Position numbers and translations under genes: made by a program
Notes under the pieces: model-generated
What the model was told of the DNA's origin: nothing
Database searches by the model: none
What the model saw: the letters and a program-made list of their open reading frames with translations, nothing else
Assembly: GCF_958295425.1 (NCBI RefSeq)
Contig: NC_081138.1
Span: 9,566,601 to 9,630,600 of the forward strand
Source of the DNA: Solea solea
Lineage: Eukaryota > Chordata > Actinopteri > Pleuronectiformes > Soleidae
Direction: 5' to 3'
DNA: 64,000 bases
In this document: piece by piece, positions 12,963 to 24,281 of the stretch
Numbering within the stretch: position 1 is the stretch's first letter
Layout: every line of letters begins with the position of its first letter

Positions 12963-14857
12963 GTAAGAGCACCAACCTTTCTCTCTTTAATCCTCTAAAA
13001 CTTCTCATCTCGTTCCATCTTTCACTGCTGCTGAGTTGCATCTCTGTCTCACTGTGTTACGGATCCCTGAGGTGAAGGTGTGTCAGTGTCTGGCTGTTTT
13101 CCAGCTCCCTTCTCTGCAGTAACTCTGCACTCAGCTTCACGCTCTCAGACAGAGGGCCTCTCTTACATGCAGGGCGCTATACCCAGCTTGCCTATTTTCT
13201 TTATGAGCTCAGGACCTTTGCCTGCTCCCTGGGCTTACGTTACACCTGTGTTTTGACACAAGGTTAAGTGATACGCGTGGTACCGTGACACTGTCAGTAG
13301 GCTCTCTGGTGTAGGAAGAACGCTGCAGGGGGAGAGTGTGTTTGGTCAAAGAATGGTGTGAGAAGCACGTATTCAACAGAGACAGGCAGGTTACAAGTGC
13401 TTGTACGGAGATATATAGCTACGTATTGACTCACAGATTTTTGTATCTTTCATAGATTCATTTTAAATTACATTTTGGGGTTGTGCCCTGAAATATAAGG
13501 TACTGCAAGCCAAACCAGCATTATTAGTATTAATATTATTATTATATTGCTCAGAAATCTCTAAAATTTTAAATATGCAGTTGTATTGTTCAATTCTCTT
13601 CAGCTGAAGCCCAATGCAATGTTATTGGCTGACAGTATTTGAACAGTATCTTGCAGTCTGACCAGGGCTCACCAGCTCTGCAGCTGTGTGTTTTGTCGTA
13701 AGACGGTTGAGGCTGGAGCTTCCTCTGTCCTGCTTTGACTCCCTCTGCTGTGATCTGTGTTCACTCTCAGTGTATTGGTTCTCACAAGTCTGCTGCAGAC
13801 TCAAAGTAACTATTTAGGTCACATATTCATACTTTAGCAGCTATAATTAGCAGGTCTACTGCCTGACCTCAGAAGTGGTGGAGGACAGCGGTGAGGAGGA
13901 GGCAGGGTCAGATCCCAGAATTCCTCAGACATCACAGAAGCAGGAAGGAGAGATTACCCTGTTTTCCTCCATCCTTCCTCATTTCCATCCTTCTGTTTTA
14001 AAAAGGAAGGATGCTACCCCTCTCCCTCGTGGGTGTTTAGTGTGAGGACTGATAAGTGTCTGTTGTGACAGCTGGGGGTCTCATGAGAGGCAGAGTGGAC
14101 AGCTTGGCTGCCACCCTTTCACCTCTCCTCGGCCTCCTCACCTCCTTCATATCCATATGCCACCGTGGCCTGAGGTCTGGTCTGCTTGTCCAGTGTGAGG
14201 TCTCACTTAGCCTTTCTCTGACCCCACACTTTATCAACAGCTCACCAGCTCACTGCCTAGGTGGCCGAGTACCTCTGAGCTCACAGTGCCCTGCTGCTGC
14301 TGCAAGCCAGCGCACAACAGCATCACTCAGGAAATGTAGCATGTAACTATCACCTGATAAATTCTGCTGTAACTGCAGTGCTGTGCTCTGTTGCTGCTTG
14401 AAGACAACAATAAAAACATACTAGACTTTGAGCTTTTATACTGTATCCATATTCAGAAAAGCCCTTAAAATCTTAGTAAAAAAAGGAATTTTTTTCTCCC
14501 ATATTAAGTAAATATTTATGAAATAATTTCTCATGAATAATTGAGTGAAAAACTATTTGTTAGAAATATGTATTTGTTGTTCAAATAGTTAAACTGTATC
14601 TGTACTATAAATACAAATAATTTTTCCTTTATTTTTAATTAAGCATGAATTAATTGAAACTTCTGTCCAAATGTCACAACAGTGTCGGGTTGATTGTTGA
14701 TTGTGCAATGAATACACATACACAGTATGCTCATGTGAAGTGAGTGGCAGCAGCAGAGAGCATCTGTTAAGTCAGTCTTATCTGGCTGTGAAGAACTGCA
14801 TGTACATTGCAGAATGAGAACAGCTAAAGTGAAAACTACCTACATTATAAAGACTAA

Positions 14858-14910
14858 AACAACAACAACAACAATAATAATAATAATAATAATAATAACA
14901 ATAATAAAAA
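14858..14910. repeat. (AAC)n(AAT)n trinucleotide repeat
   Basis: AAC units followed by AAT units, with small interruptions at the end. Confidence 0.9.
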
Positions 14911-15435
14911 TCATCATAAAACTAATGGGATAGATTTTGGCAGACTACATCATTTTTGCTATTTCCACCAGCAGAGAATCCTAACATAATTCAACTGCTG
15001 GAATATTAACATAAGCATCTTGAATAAACTGTATATTTCTGTAAGGTTACAAATGAAGATTATTTTCATTACTATTATAACTCAAGCTGCTGCTACTCAT
15101 AGATAGTCTTTTGAAAGTCCAAGATTACATTTTCTTATCATGTAAAAAGCATGGTTCTTCAAAGTTGTAGTAATAATTATCTCAATTTATTAATTTATTT
15201 TCTTCTAAAATTTGTTCTAAACATTTTTAGAGAAAACTCAGTTCTGACCCATTTCATTTCTGCTTGGAATGAGAGCAGTGTTCCATGAAAGACACACGAC
15301 ATACACTGTTAAAAGACAGATGCTTAACAGACCAAATAGCTAAAACTCCTCTCCAAATACTCACAAACCCCTATGTGTACACACGGCTGACCTTTACCTT
15401 TGACCTTTGTTGTTTGTTTTATAATACATCATTTA

Positions 15436-15438
<3 letters not shown>

Positions 15439-15477
<39 letters not shown>
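15439..15477. repeat. (TA)n microsatellite
   Basis: About 19 TA units. Confidence 0.95.
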
Positions 15478-15480
<3 letters not shown>

Positions 15481-16245
15481 CTTTCTCCTGAAGACTTTTT
15501 GAAGCGGAGGAAAAGAAAAAAAATCTCAGACCTAATACAACATTGAAATTTTTTCAAAAGATTTATTTGAACAATCAAATTCAACAAAGGCAATATCAAT
15601 TTGTTAGTTTGTGACATATCAGAAAGATCAAATCTAAATTCCCTCAGAGGTTACCACTTTCAGGGTAATTCATGACATTAAGGTGGTGTGAATTTGCCAG
15701 GCACAGTTACTAAAGATTACAGATTTACTGAACCTTTCTGTGCAAATACTTAGATATTTGCAGTTCTTCTTTGTATTTCTTTCTTAATTTGATGCTTAAG
15801 TTGTATATTTTTGATATATTTTATCTTTATTTTCTTTCATCTATAAAAATATAAATAGTATCTTAATTGACATGAAAACGGACAGATTAATAAATTTTTC
15901 GAATGAATGTGTCAGTTCAAATTTTTTTTTTTGGAAAAAAATCAATAATCACATTGTAATTTAAAATATGCTGTAGATGTGGAAGGAGTAACGGCAGACT
16001 GGTCAGATGTGAGGAATCCTGCTGATTTAACCAACTGTGATAAGCTGCTGACTGATTCAGTACAAAGACTGAGCAGCGTAGACAGACAGATGGTTTCTCT
16101 CTCTTGTAATCCAGATTCCACACCACAATGAACTCCTCAGTCAGAACTCAAACTGTTGCTGCTCTCTGTGCTGCCTCATTCCTGACTCCTCCGAGTCCTC
16201 CTTTCTGCTCCTGTGACTCATTCAGTATGGAGCCACAGTCACTTA

Positions 16246-17006
16246 TGGCGCATTTCCACCAGCTCTACTTGCCTCGCCTCGCCTCAGCACGACACAGCAC
16301 AGCAAGATTAGGTTGCATCTCCACTACAAAAAAGTACCTACTTAACGTGGGCGGATTCATCACTGCACAGCTGAGTGAAACTGTGGTGACTTGTTTTATG
16401 TGGTGACTTCGTTTTATACACGACACACACACCCACACACACACACCCACACACACACACACACACGAGTGACTAGTCACTTTACACCACACTTCTGTAG
16501 TTGTTGGAGATTAACCCACGTTTTTAGGATTGTTAAATACTTAATTTATCCACAATTCGGCAGTGTTGGCTTGATTTCTGTCCACACGTCTCCGGAGTAC
16601 AGCCTCCTACTCCATAGACTACAACGGCAGCGGTCTGTGGCTCGCGATCAGCGGCGCTGTCACTAAACATAACACTAGACTTCAAAAGACTCCTGTTAAA
16701 TATAGAGGTTTCCCTGGTAGTTGTTGGAGATTAACCCACGTTGTTAGGATTGTTAAGTAGTTTTAAGTGATCTACAGTTCGGCGCTATTCGGCTTGATTT
16801 GTGTGTGGGAGGTCTCTTCCTGTGACGGAACTCATCGGCCAGCAGTCTGACCAATCATCGCATAGAACCTGCTTTTAAGCACGCTTGCAACCTTGCCTGA
16901 GCAGGTACTAAAGATAGTACCTGGTACCAGGTACTAGGCTAGTGGAAACGCTACTTAAACCGTGCTGTGGTGAGTCGAGGCGAGTAGAGCGGGTGGAAAT
17001 GTGCCA
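16246..17006. mobile_element. Non-autonomous PIF/Harbinger-like element (761 bp)
   Basis: The left end TGGCGCATTTCCACC is matched in inverse by the right end GGTGGAAATGTGCCA, and the similarity continues inward ('agctctactTgcctcgcctcg' against 'cgaggcgagtagagc'). A 3-bp TTA lies on each side (16243-16245, 17007-17009), as expected for PIF/Harbinger insertion. No transposase frame is present. A CA repeat sits at 16423-16466. The middle (about 16500-16830) contains two copies of a module also present, in inverse orientation, in the hAT-like element at 4592-5396. Confidence 0.75.
16423..16466. repeat. (CA)n microsatellite
   Basis: CA units with CCC interruptions, inside the Harbinger-like element. 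Confidence 0.9.
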
Positions 17007-17054
17007 TTATTTTTTCTTTTATTTCTTCCTTCTATTTCTCCCCATACCACTGAC

Positions 17055-18002
17055 TAGGGGTGTCCCGATCCGATATTGATATCGGATATCAGTCCAATAT
17101 CAGCCAAAAAACACGTATCGGATTATATCAGACTGCCTCTAAAATCTCTGATATAAGCGTTCCGTTACAAGCAGTCCATTCCGCTCCAGCACTTCTATCC
17201 AGCAGCACCCGTTGTGATCACGTGGGCGCTGCGTGTTGGATGCATGTAGAGTCCACATGATCACAACAACAGCGTGTGTGTGCTACTGCTATTTCAGAGA
17301 TTAAACATTTTTCTTTAACCTCTGAAATCAGAGGCTACGAAGCTGCACAGTGAGCCCGAGCTAGCCGTTAGCACCACGCTAGCTCATCCTGAGGCGAGCT
17401 GCTAAAACATTATTTCATAAACCAGCACCACCTGCCGACTTTCAACAGCCTCCGTTTGTTAATTATACCCTAAAAACCAGCCATGCCAAGAGCTTTCTGT
17501 GTTTTAAATGTGTCCTAAAGCTCCACATATGGAGCTCAGTACGTCTGCGGGGCCAGGTTTAACTGCGGGAAGAGTCACTCACCCTGTGTGGGTTGGCCTA
17601 ATCCAAAATAGGGGGGTGTTTTCTGAAGACACGCTGTTACCTAAAACAGCGTGTTTTCAGAAAACACGGGTGCTCTGAACACACCCCCATTAGCACTAGG
17701 TACTTTCCTCCTGATGAAATTAACCATAGACTGTATGAAATTAACATGGCAAAAAATCGAATATTCTTATGTTGAAGGTTAAAATTTATGTAACCCATTG
17801 GTTAATAATAAATGGGTCAGTTTTTCTCTGTTTAAGTAATATCACTTGATCAGGCCTATTCTAACATTCCACACTACACAAAAAAGTAATTAAAGTATGT
17901 ATGATTCATGCTGATATCGCATCGGATCGGTATAGGCCAATACTCAAGGCTGCAATAACGGTATCGTATCGAAAGTGAAAAAGTTGTATCGGGACATCCC
18001 TA
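17055..18002. mobile_element. Non-autonomous hAT-like transposon (948 bp)
   Basis: The ends TAGGGGTGTCCCGAT (left) and, read inward, TAGGGATGTCCCGAT (right) form a terminal inverted repeat. An exact 8-bp duplication CCACTGAC flanks it (17047-17054 and 18003-18010). There is no transposase frame. Internally, 17616-17638 and 17645-17667 form a hairpin with 22 of 23 matching pairs and a 6-base loop. The part around 17580-17750 is similar, in reverse, to 28497-28655. Confidence 0.85.
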
Positions 18003-18048
18003 CCACTGACACATTACCTTTTTGTCTTATTTTGTTACATTTTCTTCT

Positions 18049-18109
18049 TGTGTGTGTGTGTATGTGTGTGCATGTGCGTGTGCACGTGCACGTGCGTGTG
18101 TGTGTGTGC
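18049..18109. repeat. Imperfect (TG)n repeat
   Basis: TG units broken by CA and CG steps, directly after the hAT-like element. Confidence 0.9.
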
Positions 18110-21100
18110 ATTCAAAAGGCAGCAGATTAAAATGGACTGCCCTCATTTGACTCTTTGAAGCTCACCTCAGGGGAAATGTGAAGGGCCAAATGCAGATTTG
18201 TCATTTGCGGATTTGACTTTTATTCATATTTTTTTTGTATACTGTAAAGGTCAGCCGTGTGTGTGTGTGTAAGCCCTGAACTCAACCCCATCCTACACCT
18301 TTGAGATGAACGAGAAAAAACAAACAACTTTCCTAGAAATAGGATGCATCACATATTGGTGTAATGTTCATCTGTCTACATACAGTTGTCTATGTGATAT
18401 ATGGCAGGAAAGACCGGTTACCTCACTCCATCTCCCTCCAGATATGACCTTTTGTTGAATGAACATTCTGGTGCAGTAATATAAGGACCATCCATGACCC
18501 TCTTATCTCTCATATCTTCATTATGAACAGAAATAAAAATGCTGAATAAAACTACCCCAAAAATCCACAATAAACAAAATAAAACAAGACATTTATTTTC
18601 ATTGTATTCACTTCAAATCTGTTCAGTGGTGGTAAGAAATATTTGTCTAGACTTTAAACACAGTTAGCTTTTCATCTTTAGTGCACTTTTGTTTCTAAAT
18701 TACTAAATTACAAACAGGTGTGTGAAAACCTTAAAATATCTCTGCAGGTTTTCAAATGCCTTAATTTAGTTTCATATTTCACAAACTGTGATGTGCTTTT
18801 ATGTAATTTATTTTTCTTGCAGCTTTGTGTATTTTGTTTTGTTAAAATGGGTAATAAATAAAAAGTACAGTTAAAATTCCGATACTTACAACAACATAAT
18901 CACAATATTTTCTTGAACAGTGTTATTGTGTGCTTAAATGCTGATGTAGCTTCAGGCTTATATTTTTTATCATAATTGGTTTCAATAAAACCTACATAGA
19001 AGGATATTTTGTCGTGAGACACTGATAAAAGGAAAGCACAGCCGATACACTGAAGCTCACTTACTCTCCTAACTCACTAAATACTTCTGATACTTGTAGC
19101 TCATTTTCTTCTCACTATTAAGAGTCTATAGTCTGCTATTAGTTTCAACAGAACGTTATTAAATTTGACTTTTGAACATATATTCTTATCAAAACTTAAT
19201 TGGAGCAGCTCTTTGATGTGCAAGTGAAAGTATTTTTAACTTGACGTTGTTCTCAGCCGTCTGCATCGTTCGCACTTGTGTTGGCTTTTAGCTTAATCAC
19301 CCCTTTAATCACCTCTTCGTTGGCGCCAGCCTCTGTCAGTTTATGTTGGCTGTCTGCCCACCACACTCACACGATGGCATACACTATTTTCTCTGTCAGA
19401 CTGTGAGCACATGGCAGCTTTACCTCCAATGAAGCAATGGACCTGACAAATGTCCGTCACCATAAAGTCAAGGGCTTGGTGTTTGCTCTGACCTCATTTC
19501 CTTTGCTCTGCTGAGAGAATGGCTGGCGTATTTTTCTAAATCTGCTATATGTCACATCATGATCCAACCAAACCAAACCATGCAGTAATGTAATTTTCAC
19601 CTCCTCCAAATATTTTTAAAAACTCTGTGCTTTAGGAAACCTTTTTATAATGTGATCTAATAAACAGAGGAAAAGGCTAAAAGTGTATTCCTTTTATATC
19701 AGTCAGACAGGAATATCATTATTAATTATAGTAGTATTTCAGAATTAATGAGATAATGATTTATTGATGGTAGAACGTGACACCTTTTATTAATGGAGCA
19801 TAAAATAGAAATCCCCAACCATCTATCAAAACATTTGGACTGTGGTGGACACACTTCACATTGCTTTGTGTGCATTAGTCTGTATGAATGCGTTGTTGGT
19901 CTTCTAATGCGGTGCTCCCATGGGTACTGCTGCAGCTGCAGGTGGTGTTCAGATGCGGGGAGCTTCAGACTGTAAAGAGCCCACACACAGGTGGTGATGA
20001 AGGCTAAGGAGGAGGATGGTTGGCGGTTTGCTCCTGCAGGTTATACAGGTCCACAGCTGGAATAAGCTTGTGTATAAGGAGTTTTCCTTGTCAGAAGGCT
20101 CAGTACGAGGGTTAAGTGATGGATTTGTCACACCCTCACTCCCTGCAGCCTTATGGCTCACAGCATTCCCTGCTACATGACTCACCCAACACACACACAA
20201 AGGTATGTTTTGCAAATGGCTACTGCACAGCAAACAAATAAAACAATCAAAATTCAAAAGTGAAACATATTGGAAACTGACAGACACAGATTTGTGGTGA
20301 TTTGGGACATGTCTCTGACTCCTCTTAGGGCAGCTCCCAACCCCAGCCCAAGATGAGCCCCCAATATGTCAGAGGGAGAGTGATGGGTCCTCGCCGTCAT
20401 TTAATAAAGCTCTCCTCCGTGGCCTTGTGCATCAGTCACTGGCTATGCAGGCAGAGGTCTGCCACATGACAGCTAGCAGCTCCATCAAACACTGCCAGGC
20501 CTTGAAAAGGGCTGATGCAGCTTCAATCCCGCTCTGGATCCAGTCCACAATACACGATTCACTGCAAAAGAGAAAAATTATCCAGATGAAGTTGTTTTTG
20601 TTGTTGTTCTTAAAAGCAGTCCAAATCAAGTTCAGTCAAAGTTTTATTATCATCATGCAGGTGGAGGCGTTTGCTTCATTATAGATAGAATTAAAACTGT
20701 ATTGAAGTGTTGGCAAATCTAGTAACTACACAATTTTGCCAAAATTCAAAGCACAATACCTTGTTTTATTAAGTCTAATATGAAAGAAGGAAAGAAAATG
20801 AAAGATGAAATAAATCTTCCAGCAGGGAAAGCCTACTTTATTTTTTATTGTTCCACTTCATTTTCAATTACTGCAGATCAAGACACTGAGAATGTTTTTG
20901 ACATTTTCTTGACACCTGTATCCAATGAAAGACGGATAAGTCATTTAGTTTGGTATTGATTTGGAAATGTCCCTAGATGTCAGGGTTTTGGACTGTCATG
21001 GTTATTTTAGACTGGAAAGATGCAGTTGTATCATTTTTCTTTTTGTCATCAGAGAATCATTCGACATCTGTCCCACAAAAGAAAAGCTGAAGTAAATGCA

Positions 21101-21599
21101 TCGCTGATCAGATAATTCCTCAAGTTGACGTCTTGCTTTCTTGTTTTTTCCAGCATTATGAGAGGATGTTGAATCATTTTAAGTCTTTAATCTCTTCATG
21201 TCAGAGGTGAGGTTTCTCACCTCAACTACAGTATAACCAAAAATAAAAAAGATATAAAAATAATAATAGCAGATAATGGAGAGGGGCAGGTGTATTGCAC
21301 TCGGTGGTGTGTTTCTGCTCTCGAGTTGTGTAGCAGACTGTTAAACCTGCTCTCAGGTCAGATCAGTGTTTGTTGCCGGCGGTGTGGACAGACTGTGGTT
21401 ACAGTAAACACAGTCTCCAGCTGGAAGGTAATTGTTCCTGTCGCTTTGTGCTCGTGGGTGTGTGTTGTGTGTGTGTGAGGGGAAGAAAGTAGCAGTCTTA
21501 GATGAGGTCACCAAAGATGGATTTGGATGCACTGAAAATTCGGCCGACAAAACATTTCAGCTAAAAAGACTTTTAAGACTTTTAACACCGAAACAACAT
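18110..21599 (+). other. Intronic stretch without recognised features
   Basis: AT-rich unique-looking sequence. The open frames are short (up to 112 codons), lie on both strands, and resemble no family I know. Confidence 0.6.
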
Positions 21600-22300
21600 G
21601 ACCGAAACAGGATGTTGTGATGAAGCATGCAAAAACTGCACCCAGCATACACCTGTCTATCCCCGCTTAGAGTCTTTCCAAGATCAGTTTGGAACACCAA
21701 TAAAATGGTTCCAACAAGAGTACACGGTGGAACAGCACCTACTAAATGCTGGAAAGTCTCCTTGCGCAAAAGTGAAACTTGGCTGCATACAGTGCAGATT
21801 ATGAACTCCCTGCGACATTCACTTCACACCAGTGAATGTCACACATCAGAACATTCTCTCACTTCTCGCCCCTTTGAGCAGTTAACTAAAGAGATCAGCT
21901 CATCTGACGTTATTCCCTTAATTGCAGCACAAAAGCGCCTTTTACACAAAGAGGTTGACCACGGAGTGAAAACAATGAAAAGTGCGCACTTTCTGTCTGT
22001 GGTGTCTGTCTGACTTTTGAAAGGAATCATGACTGTCTGTCAACACGTTTTACTACGATCTATTCAGATCCCCTGCACTTCATCTGTATCGATCCTCGTC
22101 ATAAAGATCATTATTTGAATGTGGGGATAAAGCAGCGCGTAGAGAAATTATCCAGGCTGCATTGGATACAGAGACCCCTGCACACAGCGCAGGAGCGGTG
22201 TGCAGGAAACAAGGCTTGTCTGTCTGCACCAGATGAGGCGCAGGCACGCTCGTTGTCTGATATGTACGATGAGAACCTCCTAAATATTTTCATAGATTCT
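21600..22300 (+). pseudogene. Decayed hAT transposase (ZBED-type), fragment
   Basis: Conceptual translation in shifting frames gives blocks typical of the middle of ZBED-like hAT transposases. These include PFEQLTKEISSSDVIPLI, then RLLHKEVDHGVKTMKSA (21867-21990), then FICIDPRHKDHYL (about 22077-22118), matching the family's 'ATLLDPRYKD' block. Frames change between blocks and stops occur, so no product is expected. It lies sense to the host gene in the large intron. The BED finger and the C-terminal dimerisation region are not seen here. Confidence 0.65.
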
Positions 22301-22356
22301 TAATTGATTTATTCTTTGAAGCATGAATATGAATCTATAAACTGTATCTGTATACA

Positions 22357-22535
22357 GTGTCCTCCTATAGTATTTGAACACTGAGGTCAATTCCTTTATT
22401 TTTTGCCATAGACTGAAAACATTTGGTATCGAAAGATGAATATGAGACAAAAGATGAACATTTTAACACAACATAGAAGATAGCACCTTTTGTTTGAACC
22501 CACCCATTTTTCATGTGAGCAAAAGTATTGGAACA
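22357..22535. mobile_element. Tc1/mariner-like element fragment
   Basis: The string 'tcctatagtatttgaacactgaggtcaattcc', followed by 'ccatagactgaaaacattt' and 'gagcaaaagtattggaacagatagactt', matches the layout of fish Tc1-type non-autonomous elements as I remember them. The second end is not visible, so this is a truncated copy. Confidence 0.45.
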
Positions 22536-22940
22536 GATAGACTTAAAAAAAACCTCCCGCAGCATGAAGGCAACCCAGCCCGAACCCACGGCCCAAGATT
22601 GATATACAACAAAAAAAGTGGCTTTATAAAGGGCCGAGACATGCTCACATGCTCCTCCATGTTCACGTCTCCTCTTTGTAATCACCGCTCCTCACCCTGC
22701 TCCAAACACAATGACAGCCAATGTCCACTTCAGGGACTGACCATTGTTTTCCAACCCCAACAACTCAAGCACAAGAAGATAAAAAACAGATTTTATAAAA
22801 AAAAGCAACTCGCATGCAGAAACAGTAAAGTTAGAGATTAAAAATTAGATTCACACGATTTAAAAAAAACATAACGCGCTAAATTTGTCTGTAATTAATT
22901 AATCAATTAACACAATACTTTGACACACCTATCCGAGACA

Positions 22941-23785
22941 TGCTGAGAGGTCCTCACATACCTTACACTAGAATGTATACACAGGTGTGCATAGCCATAT
23001 AGCATACATGTAGCTATTTGCTGTGTATTCATTGCAGTTTGAACAGGTTGTGAGAACCCCATTCTGAACTAGGTCTTCAGCTCTATTCTGAACATCCTTT
23101 GTCCTGTGAAGTGTATTCTGTGAAAGATTTTTATTATTTTGAATGTATTAGATGATATTTGTAACCAGAAATGTTCATCTGGGCTGATAGATAGGTCTGT
23201 CTCCCATTTTGTGGTTGGCAAATAAATTGTACAATCATTTTCTGTTAATAGTGCATGTGTTTTAGACACCATTATGGGAGATCTGGGAGTTTTAGACATA
23301 CTCAACCTTATTTGCGAGAAAGTTATTGTGGAAGTTTGGAAGTTCCAAACCACCATAGGTTTTTGGAGGGTTTTTAAACTAATGCGTGCTGGTTTGTTTT
23401 TCCAGAGGAATTAGAGTCTAATGATTTAAACAAGATTGGTGAAGGTTGGGTGGGGATCATTGAAAAAAAGGTAATTGATTTTTGGTAAGATCATCATTTT
23501 TATAGTGGAAACTCTTCCCATTAGTGATCTAGGTAAAGAGTTAAATCGTAGGAGATCATCCTCTATTCATTTAAGTATTGGAGTATAGTTTAATTGTGTT
23601 AGATCTGACAGCCTGGAGCGAATTGCAGCGGTAAGTGGTTCAATAAAGATGGCGAACAGTGACGGAGAGAGTGAACAATCTTGTCTGGTGCCCCTCTGGA
23701 GGGTGAAGCTTGGGGAAGTTTGATCATTTGTCCTGACAGAGGCACTGGGTGTATGAAATTTTGATCAAGGAAATTAAGTTTCCTC
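22941..23785 (-). mobile_element. L1/Tx1-clade LINE ORF2 fragment
   Basis: Minus-strand translation gives parts of a non-LTR retrotransposon ORF2. Near 23640-23760 are 'SFTLQRGTRQDCSLSPSLFAI' like residues of the reverse transcriptase. At 23069-23356 is the later region VSKTHALLTENDCTI ... DEHFWLQISSNTFK. The same segments occur on the plus strand at 60935-62410, showing two copies of one family in opposite orientation. Most of the reverse transcriptase, including YADD, is deleted. It lies antisense in the MPPED2 intron. Confidence 0.8.
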
Positions 23786-23829
23786 TGAAATCGTACTTTT
23801 TTTGCGGCATCTCCTTGCTAGGGCTTTGC

Positions 23830-24280
23830 AGATTTTCAGTGTTTTTAACTGATCTACAGTTCAGCACTTTTCGGTTTGGTTATTGCGTCGGACGTCTCTG
23901 GAGTACAGACCCAGTCTGACACAGTCACTGGACTGAAATACAGCGGCAGGGTCTGTGATGCCGCTCGCAATCAGCAGTGATGTCGCTAAATACTCCTCAC
24001 TCCTCACTCCAGATTTTAGACATTTCCCTGGTAATTGTTGGAGAATAACCCACGTTTTTAGGATTGTTGAGTCTTTTTAAGTGCTCTACAGTCCAGCACT
24101 GTTTGGCTGGATTTTTGTTTTGGACGTCTCTTCCTGAGATGGCATCTGACCATAGTACCTACTCAGCACGCTTGGAACCTCACCAGAGCAGTACTATAAA
24201 AGTACCTGGTACCACGTACTATGCTAGTGGAAACGCAACTTAACCGTGCCAAGGCGAAGCGAGCTGGTGGAAACATGCCA
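23830..24280. mobile_element. Truncated PIF/Harbinger-like element
   Basis: The right end 'gctggtggaaacatgcca' followed by TAA, and the inner 'tagtggaaacgcaacttaa', match the element at 16246-17006. Two copies of the module 'ccacgtttttaggattgtt' plus 'ctacagt-cagcactgttt' type sequence lie inside. The left end is missing; the sequence abuts the LINE fragment. Confidence 0.6.
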
Positions 24281-24281
24281 T

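Noticed and set aside
21290..21620. Possible Cys-rich secreted peptide (61 residues after a Met)
   Set aside because: The Cys/Val richness comes from TG-rich sequence, no signal peptide is convincing, and three frames overlap.
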